The notes beneath the pieces were generated by a model, which saw only the letters and a program-made list of their open reading frames with translations, had not been told where the DNA came from and made no database searches. A program made the position numbers and the translations under genes. This document shows, piece after piece, positions 24,856-33,679 of a stretch of DNA of 64,000 bases. Within the stretch, counting starts at the first letter, position 1, and every line of letters begins with the position of its first letter. This stretch comes from Methylobacterium sp. R2-1 (GTDB lineage Bacteria > Pseudomonadota > Alphaproteobacteria > Rhizobiales > Beijerinckiaceae). The stretch is taken from NCBI RefSeq assembly GCF_014191355.1, contig NZ_JACHWM010000003.1, positions 62,001 through 126,000 on the forward strand. The letters are read 5' to 3'.

Positions 24856-25383
24856 GTTGTGCTCCTCTCTTGTACAAGTTCCGCTTAATTCCGAAGCAGA
24901 AGCACAGGTAGCATGCAATTTTCCCAGAAGAAGTGTGATTGAGCACAATATTTTGACAAATTTTAATCCGCAGAAATATATATAATCGAACGGGATTAGA
25001 TCTTTTGCTCAGACGTATATAAGTAATACTGAGCGTTGCTGCTGTCGGTGAGCCTTGCGACTTGAAGCGGCATCCGCCAGGGCTCGGCTGGTCGGACGAT
25101 GTCGACGATGCAGCCACGTCGTGACGGCCTCTCGACGATCAGCGCATGCCGTGTCGGGAGGTGCGCGGGGCCTCGCTTCGGCCGCGGCAGATGCGGGGCG
25201 ACAGAATGCGGACATGACACAGGCCGCGCCCCGGTCCGGAACGCGGCCTGTCTGATCTCGAAAGGCCCTGCTGCGTGAGGCGGGCTCGGAGCGCACGCCG
25301 ACGAAGCGGTGCGTGGTTCGTCGGAATGTGTCTCAAGACAAGGACCGGGAGATCCCCGTCTGAGCCGAGAAGGTGGGGCGGTT
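24856..25383. other. Intergenic region with AT-rich patch and a hairpin
   Basis: About 24890-25030 is markedly AT-rich (for example AATATTTTGACAAATTTTAA and GAAATATATATAATCG) against a GC-rich background, a likely promoter and regulatory patch for the minus-strand secreted protein. Further right, ACAGGCCGCG at 25219-25228 pairs perfectly with CGCGGCCTGT at 25242-25251 around a 13-base loop; this may be a terminator. A possible 74-codon minus-strand frame (24996-25220, GTG start) ends in the AT-rich patch; it is listed separately with low confidence. Confidence 0.5.
24996..25220 (-). CDS. Doubtful small hypothetical protein
   Basis: A 74-codon frame starting with GTG. The segment TRHALIVERPSRRGCIVDIV followed by PWRMPLQVARLTDS has a natural protein composition rather than the Arg/Pro-rich look of spurious frames in this genome. 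Against it, there is no ribosome binding site because the start lies at the edge of the 25219-25251 hairpin, and no family is recognised. It could be a remnant. Confidence 0.25.
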   Translation of the reverse strand: MSCPHSVAPHLPRPKRGPAHLPTRHALIVERPSRRGCIVDIVRPAEPWRMPLQVARLTDSSNAQYYLYTSEQKI

Positions 25384-28300
25384 CTAGACCCCGACGCGCT
25401 TCTGCACCGACGATTCGAACGTGCTGTTCGGCATGCCCGGCGACGGTGCGCCCATCAGCGACATCGGTGCTGCGGCGGTGGCCTTCGGGGACGGCGCCTC
25501 GTTCGCGGCCGGATCAGCAGCCTTCGCCTTGAAGCCCGCGGCGAGGCTCTTCGCGTCGGTGAGATCCTTCAGCGAGAGCTTCGTGGCGACCTCGTCCCGC
25601 TTGCGGCCCGCTTCCTGATCGCCCTGCGCCGCGGCGGCCGAGAACCAGAGGTAGGACTGGACGAGATCCTGGCCGACGCCGAGGCCGCGGGCGTAGAGCA
25701 CGGCGAGATTGTACTGGCTGTCGCGCACGCCGTGCTCCGCCGCCCGGCGGAAGGCGTTCGCGGCGTTCGCGAAGTCGGGCTTGCCGTTGGCGGCCGGGTT
25801 CTCGGCATGCAGGACGGCCAGATTGTGCATCGCCCGGATGTTGCCCTGATCCGCGGCGCGACCGTACCAGACCTTCGCCTTCTCGATGTCGCGGATCACG
25901 CCGGAGCCCTTCTCGTAGGCGTTTCCGACCTTGAACTGGGCCGGGGCGTAACCGGCCATCGCGAGCCGCTCGTAGAACTTGACGGCGAGCGCGAGGTCGC
26001 GCGCCACCCCGCGGCCCTCGGCTTGGCGGGAGGCGATCTCCCACACGGCGGCGCCGTCGCCGTCGAGCGCGTCTTGCTTGAGCTTGGCCAGGGCCGGCGG
26101 CAGGCTGGCGAGGTCCGGCCCGAGCGCGCCCATGCCGGCGAGCTGGGGCAGCGCGCGCTTGCCCGCCGGTGCTTTCGGCTCGGCGATGGATTGCGTCGTC
26201 GCCGGATCGGCCGGACCCGTCTGGGCCCCGGACGGGGTCGGCGCGTCGGAGGGAGCTGGAGCGGCGGATGCCTGAGCCGTCTCGGCCTTGGCGTCCGCGC
26301 TGCGGCTCGCCGGAGCGTCGGAGGAGGTCGCAGGGGCGGTGCTCGCCACCGGACGGGCATCCGCAGAGGTCGCGTCCTCGGCAGGCGCGCTCTTGCCCGC
26401 GAGGAAGGCTTGGTAGGCGCCGAGCGCCAGAACGACGGCGGCGAGGCCGAGCAACAGCGTGCGGCGGCGGCTGTCGAGGGCTCCGCGCAGCCGCGACAGG
26501 GGTGCGGCCTCCGCGCCCGGGATACGGACCGTCGGTGCAACCTTGTCGCGCAGCCGCGCGGTCAGCGGAGCCTCAGTCGCGGCTTCCGCCTGAGCAGCCT
26601 GCGCCGCGCGCCGGGCGGCGGCGATAAAGCTCGTCTTGATGTCGGCGCTGCCGGCGGATGGGCTCGCCTCCGGCGCTGCCGAGCGGCCGGGCCCGGGTCT
26701 GCCGGCGCCGGGCTCCAGCAACTCGTCGGAGAGGCGGCTCGCCTCCGTCTCGCCGTTCTCATCGGACGGTGCGGTCCGGCGCAGGCGGGCCGGCGACTCG
26801 GCAGCCGCCTTCGGGGCGGCGGGGCGCTCTTGAGAGACGCGCTCCTGAGCAATGCGCTCGCTCGGGGTCAGCCCCAGGGGTGCGCGCTCCTGCGGAGCGG
26901 CAGCAGTGAGCGCCGCGGAGGACGTCATGGTGCGATCGAGCTGCTCGCTCAGACGCGTCAGCACCGCCTGGACACCCTCCATCGTCGATTGGAGGCGCTG
27001 GTCCGAGCCCTTCTGGTTCGCGCGCAGTTCGGCGAGATCGGCCCGCAGCAGCTCGAAATCGCCGCCGGCCGCTTTGAGCGGGACAGCCGAGCCCGCCACG
27101 GCCTCGCGGACCGCCCGCTCAACGGTGGATTCCAGGTCGGTCCCGCTGCGCAGGGCGGCGACCTGAGAGAGCAGATCGCCCATGGAGCGCTCGAGACGTG
27201 CCACGGCCGGATCGGTGTCGCGCGGAGCGTCGAGCCGGCTCGCCAGGGCGAGGACGTGACGCTCCATGGCGTCGAGCCCGCTGCCGCCCGCGCTGACGCG
27301 ATCGACCTTCTCGGCCACGGTCTCGAGCCGCTCGATCAGTTCGCCGACGGAGCCGGCCTCGGTCCGGCCGAGTCGCTCGGCGAGCGCCTCGAAGCGTCCG
27401 AGAAGCTCGCGGGGCAACGCGCGGGAGGGATCGGGCGTCTTCAGCTCACCGCGGATCTCCTCCAGCAGCGGCTTGATGGCGGCGATGCCCGCATCCTCGT
27501 CCCGCTGGAGCTGCGCGATCTGACCGCTGATCGCCTGCACGCCTTGGGCGAGGCTCTGGATCCGCTCCGGTCCCGCCAGGGCCGCCACGAGGCGGCGGAT
27601 CTCGTCGAGCTCGCGGAACACGCTGTCGAGGGCGCTCTGATCGGCCGGATCCGACAGGGCGCCGGAAAGGACGTCATCGACCTTCGCGACCAAGCGCTCC
27701 ACTTCACCCGCGACGCGGGCATGAACGTTGTCGGCCACATCCCCGGCCAGCCGCTCCACTTGGACGCGCATCAGCTCGATCGGCGCGGCGATGGCGGAGA
27801 GTTCCTGCGGGTCGCGTGCTCGCTGGAGATCGCTGGCGACCGCCTGCATGGTCTGCTCCAGCTCGCCCACGTCGCGGCCGGTGGCGAGCCCGCCGAGCGC
27901 GTCGCGCAACCGGCTCGTCTCGCGCTGCAGCTCGACGATGGCCGGAGACGGCTCCTGGCCGTACACCACCTCCGCGTGCGGGCCCGCGACAGACACTCCC
28001 GCCTCGGAAGGCTCCGACATCTCCTGTCCGCTGCGCTGCGGCTCCGCCGCACTGGTGGCATTCCACTCGGCGATGCCCTCCTCCAACTCGCGCTGGCGGC
28101 GACGCACCTCGGCGACGGCGTCGCGGACCTCGGTAGCGAGCGGGCGTCCGCGCCGGCCCAGCGGCCGGGGGGCGCTGAGCTGCCCGGCGAGCTCTCCCAC
28201 CTTGCGCTCGATGTCGCCGATCATCCGGGCCGCGTCGGCTTTCGAGGCCTCGCGCTGCTCGCTGATCGAGCGGTCGAGGGCGTCGAGCCGCCGCATCATC

Positions 28301-28677
28301 GCGCCGATCGACGCTTCGATCGAGGCGGCGGGCGACGCCGTCGCGGCGTTCCCGGACACCGGAGCGGCGGGAGCCGCCTCACGGCGCTTGTGCTGCGGGG
28401 CCTCCTTCCGGGGCGCTGCCGTCTTGTCTGCTGTCTTGTCCGCTGTCTTGTCGGTCGCCCGTCCGCCAACCTGCCGAGCCTGGTCCGGGCCTGCCTCCTT
28501 GGCCGGAGACGAAGCATCCCCGCGCCGCCGCCGCGGTCCCGGCTTCGATGTGTCGGGCACGGCCACCGAGGCGATCCAACTCTCCAGCGGCACCCCCGCC
28601 CGCCGGGCGACCTCGCGGGCAGCCGCAAGCACCTCCGGGTCGAAGCTGTCGAGGCTGATCGGGGCAGTCTGTTTCAT
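25384..28677 (-). CDS. Large coiled-coil membrane protein with C-terminal Sel1 repeats (PodJ-like)
   Basis: A 1,097-residue protein. The N-terminus (MKQTAPISLDSFDPEVLAAA) leads into a long Arg/Glu/Ala-rich coiled-coil region from about residue 90 to 640. A single membrane helix lies near 735-757 (RTLLLGLAAVVLALGAYQAFL), followed by a disordered Ala/Pro segment. Tandem Sel1/TPR-like repeats fill about 880-1040 (GDGAAVWEIASRQAEGRGVA; AKVWYGRAADQGNIRAMHNL; then VRDSQYNLAVLYARGLGVGQ). This layout matches the polar localisation factor PodJ and its Rhizobiales relatives, with a cytoplasmic coiled coil and periplasmic Sel1 repeats. A role in polarity or cell-cycle organisation is inferred from that resemblance. 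Confidence 0.82.
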   Translation of the reverse strand: MKQTAPISLDSFDPEVLAAAREVARRAGVPLESWIASVAVPDTSKPGPRRRRGDASSPAKEAGPDQARQVGGRATDKTADKTADKTAAPRKEAPQHKRREAAPAAPVSGNAATASPAASIEASIGAMMRRLDALDRSISEQREASKADAARMIGDIERKVGELAGQLSAPRPLGRRGRPLATEVRDAVAEVRRRQRELEEGIAEWNATSAAEPQRSGQEMSEPSEAGVSVAGPHAEVVYGQEPSPAIVELQRETSRLRDALGGLATGRDVGELEQTMQAVASDLQRARDPQELSAIAAPIELMRVQVERLAGDVADNVHARVAGEVERLVAKVDDVLSGALSDPADQSALDSVFRELDEIRRLVAALAGPERIQSLAQGVQAISGQIAQLQRDEDAGIAAIKPLLEEIRGELKTPDPSRALPRELLGRFEALAERLGRTEAGSVGELIERLETVAEKVDRVSAGGSGLDAMERHVLALASRLDAPRDTDPAVARLERSMGDLLSQVAALRSGTDLESTVERAVREAVAGSAVPLKAAGGDFELLRADLAELRANQKGSDQRLQSTMEGVQAVLTRLSEQLDRTMTSSAALTAAAPQERAPLGLTPSERIAQERVSQERPAAPKAAAESPARLRRTAPSDENGETEASRLSDELLEPGAGRPGPGRSAAPEASPSAGSADIKTSFIAAARRAAQAAQAEAATEAPLTARLRDKVAPTVRIPGAEAAPLSRLRGALDSRRRTLLLGLAAVVLALGAYQAFLAGKSAPAEDATSADARPVASTAPATSSDAPASRSADAKAETAQASAAPAPSDAPTPSGAQTGPADPATTQSIAEPKAPAGKRALPQLAGMGALGPDLASLPPALAKLKQDALDGDGAAVWEIASRQAEGRGVARDLALAVKFYERLAMAGYAPAQFKVGNAYEKGSGVIRDIEKAKVWYGRAADQGNIRAMHNLAVLHAENPAANGKPDFANAANAFRRAAEHGVRDSQYNLAVLYARGLGVGQDLVQSYLWFSAAAAQGDQEAGRKRDEVATKLSLKDLTDAKSLAAGFKAKAADPAANEAPSPKATAAAPMSLMGAPSPGMPNSTFESSVQKRVGV

Positions 28678-28997
28678 CGCGCGGAGATCCGAAGTCAGCG
28701 GCTTCCGGTGTCCGCCGGGCTGCCGATTCGCGCGATGGCGTGAGGCGGCGGATCGCGGATCGGACAGGAGCGACCATTTCCATTCTTGGTAAATGGCTAG
28801 TTAAGAATACGACTGAATGGCCGCGCTTTTCCGGGACTCGCGCCGGTCCAGGGAAGCGTGATCGCCCGTGGGTCGCAGGGGACACAGCCCGGACGGGCCT
28901 TGCGAAGCGGCCGCAGGATAGTTTACATGTGAACTATCCTGGGTCGAAGCCGGCCGGACCGGCTCGGCCCACCTGAAAGATGCGGGAGGCTGACGCG
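28678..28997. other. Divergent promoter region between PodJ-like and acyl-CoA dehydrogenase genes
   Basis: About 320 bp with no gene. It contains a moderately AT-rich stretch (28775-28815) with a short CCATTT...AAATGG inverted repeat, and the long palindrome at 28915-28940 described separately. Promoters for both divergent genes should lie here; no clear -35/-10 pair was assigned. Confidence 0.5.
28915..28940. promoter_or_regulatory. 26-bp palindromic operator upstream of the fatty-acid oxidation genes
   Basis: Arms AGGATAGTT (28915-28923) and AACTATCCT (28932-28940) are perfect inverted repeats, and the centre contains the palindrome ACATGT with a single T/G mismatch around it. It lies 58 bp before the acyl-CoA dehydrogenase start. 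The size and position fit the binding site of a dimeric TetR-type (FadR/PsrA-like) or similar repressor of beta-oxidation. No regulator gene is adjacent, so the factor is unknown. Confidence 0.7.
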
Positions 28998-30788
28998 ATG
29001 CCGAGCTACCGGGCTCCGGTCGAGGACACCCTTTTCCTCCTCAACGACGTTCTCGCGATCCACCGCTATGACAACCTGCCCGGCTTCTCCGAGGCGTCGC
29101 CGGATGTTGTCGAGGCCGTGCTGCGAGAGGGCGGAAAGCTCGCCGCGGAAGTCCTCTCGCCGCTGAACCTGTCCGGCGACCAGGAGGGATGCACCCGCCG
29201 CGCGGACGGCAGCGTCGCCACGCCGAAGGGCTTCAAGGCGGCCTACGACGCCTACGCCGCCGGCGGCTGGATGGGTCTGTCGGTGCCGGAGGAATTCGGC
29301 GGTCAGGGCCTGCCGCACGTGCTCAACACGGCGATCCAAGAGTTCGGCTCCGGCGCCAACCTCGCCCTCAGCATGTATCCCGGCCTGACCCAGGGCGCGG
29401 TCGCCGCGCTGCTGGTCCACGGCTCGCAGGAACAGAAGGCCACCTACCTGCCGAAAATGGTCGAGGGCGCCTGGACCGGCACCATGAACCTCACCGAGCC
29501 GCATTGCGGCACGGATCTCGGGCTCCTCAAGACCAAGGCGGTCCCGAACGGCGACGGCTCCTACAGCCTCACCGGTACCAAGATCTTCATCTCGGCGGGC
29601 GAGCACGACCTGTCGGAGAACATCGTCCACCTCGTCATCGCCCGGATCGAGGGCGCGCCGTCGGGCACTAAGGGCATCTCGCTCTTCGTGGTGCCGAAGT
29701 TTCTCGTGAATGCGGACGGTTCGCTCGGAGAGCGCAACGCGGTCTCCTGCGGCTCGCTCGAGCACAAGATGGGCATCCACGGCAACGCCACCTGCGTGAT
29801 GAACTACGACGGGGCGAAGGGCTGGCTCGTCGGCGAGGAGAATCGCGGCTTGGCTGCGATGTTCGTGATGATGAACGAGGCGCGGCTGGCCGTCGGCGTG
29901 CAGGGGCTCGGCCAGTCCGAGGTCGCCTACCAGAACGCGGTGGCCTATGCCCGCGAGCGGCTCCAGGGCCGGGCGCTGACCGGGGCCAAGGAGCCGGCCA
30001 AGGCGGCCGACCCGATCATCGTCCACCCGGACGTGCGCCGCACCCTGATGCAGATCCGCGCCTTCAACGAGGCGGGACGCGCGCTGATCCTCTGGACGGC
30101 CCTCAATTCCGATATCGCTCACCGCTCGCAGGACGCGGCCCAGAGGCAGGCGGCCGAGGACATGCTCGGCCTGATGACCCCGGTGGTGAAGGGCGTGCTG
30201 ACCGACCGGGGCTTCGCCAACGCGGTCGAGGCGCAGCAGATGTTCGGCGGCCATGGCTATGTCGAGGAATGGGGCATGTCGCAGTTCGTGCGCGATGCCC
30301 GCATCGCCATGATCTACGAGGGCGCCAACGGCATCCAGGCCATGGACCTGATCGGCCGCAAGCTGCCCAAGGATGGCGGCCGGGCGATGATGGCCTTCCT
30401 CACCGAGGTGCAGACCTTCATCAAGGACCACGGCGAGGACGAGGCGATGAAGCCCTTCGTCGCTCCGCTCCAGCCGGCGCTCAACGATCTCCAGGCCGCG
30501 GTGATGTGGCTGATGCAGAACGCCTTCTCGAAACCCGACAATGCGGGTGCGGCCGCCACCGACCTGATGCACCTGCTCGGGCAGGTCGTGCTGGGCTACA
30601 TGTGGGGCAAGATCGCGAAGGCGGCGCTGGCGCGGAAGGCGGAGGGGGCGGACGTCGAGCGAATGGAGGCCAAGCTCGTGCTCGGGCGCTTCTTCATGGA
30701 GCGGATGCTGCCGGAGACCTCACTGCGCCTCGCGCGGATCAAGGCCGGCGCCGAGACGACCATGGCGCTGCCGGCCGAGGCGTTTTAA
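28998..30788 (+). CDS. Acyl-CoA dehydrogenase (FadE/DmdC-type)
   Basis: A 596-residue FAD-dependent acyl-CoA dehydrogenase of the long type with an extra C-terminal domain, catalysing the first oxidation of beta-oxidation. The start ATG has GGGAGG upstream. The N-terminus MPSYRAPVEDTLFLLNDVL is typical of this subgroup, which includes 3-methylmercaptopropionyl-CoA dehydrogenases. The FAD/substrate segment TMNLTEPHCGTDLGLLKTKA and the catalytic base E441 (IYEGANGIQAMDLIGRKL) are present. It is the first gene of the cluster, followed by a thiolase 74 bp later, with the palindromic operator upstream. Confidence 0.95.
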   Translation: MPSYRAPVEDTLFLLNDVLAIHRYDNLPGFSEASPDVVEAVLREGGKLAAEVLSPLNLSGDQEGCTRRADGSVATPKGFKAAYDAYAAGGWMGLSVPEEFGGQGLPHVLNTAIQEFGSGANLALSMYPGLTQGAVAALLVHGSQEQKATYLPKMVEGAWTGTMNLTEPHCGTDLGLLKTKAVPNGDGSYSLTGTKIFISAGEHDLSENIVHLVIARIEGAPSGTKGISLFVVPKFLVNADGSLGERNAVSCGSLEHKMGIHGNATCVMNYDGAKGWLVGEENRGLAAMFVMMNEARLAVGVQGLGQSEVAYQNAVAYARERLQGRALTGAKEPAKAADPIIVHPDVRRTLMQIRAFNEAGRALILWTALNSDIAHRSQDAAQRQAAEDMLGLMTPVVKGVLTDRGFANAVEAQQMFGGHGYVEEWGMSQFVRDARIAMIYEGANGIQAMDLIGRKLPKDGGRAMMAFLTEVQTFIKDHGEDEAMKPFVAPLQPALNDLQAAVMWLMQNAFSKPDNAGAAATDLMHLLGQVVLGYMWGKIAKAALARKAEGADVERMEAKLVLGRFFMERMLPETSLRLARIKAGAETTMALPAEAF

Positions 30789-30862
30789 ACGCTGCCGAAA
30801 ACTCTCACCCCTCCGCGGGGGCGGGAGAACCGCTGGCGACCGGGAACACGAGGAAGCGCACG

Positions 30863-32071
<1,209 letters not shown>

Positions 32072-32196
32072 CCGCGGCGTGCGGCGGCGAGGAGCGTCCT
32101 GCCCTGCCATCCCTGCGCAAACGCTGCTAAGGGCCTCCCACGCCGCATCCTTTTGACCGAGTGCGGTCCCAGAACACCAATGGGAGAAACGCCACG

Positions 32197-32694
32197 ATGA
32201 AGTCGACAAAAGCCGTCCTGTGCCTTGCCGCCCTGCTGGCCCTGCCGCTCGCGGCGCGGGCCGACGACAATGCGGACAAGCTGGCCGTTGCCACCAAGCT
32301 CACCGAGAAGACGGTTCTGAAGAACCTCGACACCGGCTTCGGCGGCGCGCTCGAGAAGACCGTCTCGACGATGCCCGACGACAAAGCCGAGAAGGTCCGC
32401 AAGGAGGCCAAGGCCGAGTTCGACAAGCAGCGCAGGGAGCTGCTCGAAGGCCTGTCCAAGCAGTACGCCGAGAAGTTCAGCCTCGACGAGCTGAAGGAAC
32501 TCGACAAGATCTACGACGACAAGACCTATCAGAAGTTCCAGGCCGTCAACGCCGATCCGAAGTCGGAAGTGAACCTGCTCTCGCAGGCGGTGGTGACGCG
32601 GCTCCTGAACATGCTGACGCTCGCCGCCGCCAGCGATCAGACGGGCGGCGCCCCGGGTGGCCTGCCCGGTGGCATGCCGACGCCCGCCAAGTAA
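32197..32694 (+). CDS. Exported DUF2059-like protein
   Basis: A 165-residue secreted protein with a signal peptide (MKSTKAVLCLAALLALPLAARAD). The helical rest contains the DUF2059-type region: EGLSKQYAEKFSLDELKELDKIYDDKTYQKF. The C-terminus is Gly/Pro rich. The start ATG has GGGAGA upstream; 12 earlier codons are ignored. The function is unknown. It sits between the thiolase and the FadB genes and may be co-transcribed. Confidence 0.78.
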   Translation: MKSTKAVLCLAALLALPLAARADDNADKLAVATKLTEKTVLKNLDTGFGGALEKTVSTMPDDKAEKVRKEAKAEFDKQRRELLEGLSKQYAEKFSLDELKELDKIYDDKTYQKFQAVNADPKSEVNLLSQAVVTRLLNMLTLAAASDQTGGAPGGLPGGMPTPAK

Positions 32695-32760
32695 CCGAGC
32701 CGATCAGCGAGCGGAGGCTGGAGGATGAGCGGCGCGACGGACAGCTTCGGGAGGAGAGCG

Positions 32761-33558
32761 TCAGGCGACGCGCTTCACCGGCGCGCCGTCGGCCGCGAAG
32801 CCCGCGACCTGCGGCAGGGCTTCAAGCGCCGGACGGGCGAAGTGGTAACCCTGAAGGAGGTCGATGCCGAGGCCGTGCAGCGCCTCGGCCTCGGCCGCGG
32901 TCTCGATGCCCTCGGCGATCACCGCGACGCCGAGCGCCCGTGCGATCTGATTGATGCCGCCGACGATGGTCCGGCGCCCGGCATCCGCATCGATGCCGCG
33001 CACGAGATCCATGTCGATCTTGATGAGGTCCGGCCGGAAGTTGGACAGAAGGCCGAGGCCCGCATAGCCCGCGCCGAAATCGTCGAGCGCCGTGAGGAAG
33101 CCCTGGCGCCGGTACTCCGCGACGATGCGCTGGACGTGGGCGATGTCGTGAAACCGCTCGTTCTCGGTGAATTCGAAGTTGAGGCGCCCGTTGTCGAAGC
33201 CGACGCGGCGGGCGGCCTCCAGCGAGGCGCGGATGCAGGCCGCCGGCTCGTAGACGGCGTTCGGCATGAAGTTGATCGACAGCTTGGTGCCGCCGCCCGG
33301 TGGGAACAGACGGCCGGCGAGTTCGATGGCCTTGACCCGGGCCGCCTGATCGAAGCGGTAGAGCGTCTCGTCCGTGACCCGCGACAGGATCGAGCCCGCA
33401 GACTCGCCGGTCGGTCCGCGCACCAGCGCCTCGTAGCCCCAGACGCGCGCATGGGCGATGTCGACGATGGGCTGGAAGGCCATGGTGAAGGCGAAGTCGA
33501 GCTCCGCTCCGTCGCGGCAGGCTCGGCAAGCGGGTCGCGGGCGGGCGTCCGTCTTCAT
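32761..33558 (-). CDS. EAL-domain cyclic-di-GMP phosphodiesterase
   Basis: A 265-residue stand-alone EAL domain that should hydrolyse c-di-GMP to pGpG. The signature is E43-A-L-V-R-G. The other catalytic elements follow in order: INFMPNAVY (metal-binding Asn), FEFTENER, LDDFGAGYAGL, IKIDMDLVRGID, AEGIETAAEAEAL and LLQGYHFARP. The set looks complete, so activity is expected. There is an N-terminal C11xxC14 pair (CRACRDG) with no recognisable sensor domain. The start MKTDARPRPACRA is chosen by where the EAL fold begins; the open frame upstream overlaps fadB. It is antisense within the fatty-acid oxidation cluster. Confidence 0.92.
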   Translation of the reverse strand: MKTDARPRPACRACRDGAELDFAFTMAFQPIVDIAHARVWGYEALVRGPTGESAGSILSRVTDETLYRFDQAARVKAIELAGRLFPPGGGTKLSINFMPNAVYEPAACIRASLEAARRVGFDNGRLNFEFTENERFHDIAHVQRIVAEYRRQGFLTALDDFGAGYAGLGLLSNFRPDLIKIDMDLVRGIDADAGRRTIVGGINQIARALGVAVIAEGIETAAEAEALHGLGIDLLQGYHFARPALEALPQVAGFAADGAPVKRVA

Positions 33559-33679
33559 TGTCCGTCCGGTGGCTGGTGTGGTGGGCCGGGGGCGATCGCG
33601 CACCCGTTGCATCCCCCATGACGAGCCTTTCCCCTTAAAATTCCGATACGGCCAGGCTCTTTTCCTTCGAGGTTCCGCG

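Noticed and set aside
25309..28743. A 1,144-codon open frame antisense to the PodJ-like gene
   Set aside because: Arg/Gly/Leu-rich shadow without motifs; the Sel1 repeats and membrane helix are on the opposite strand.
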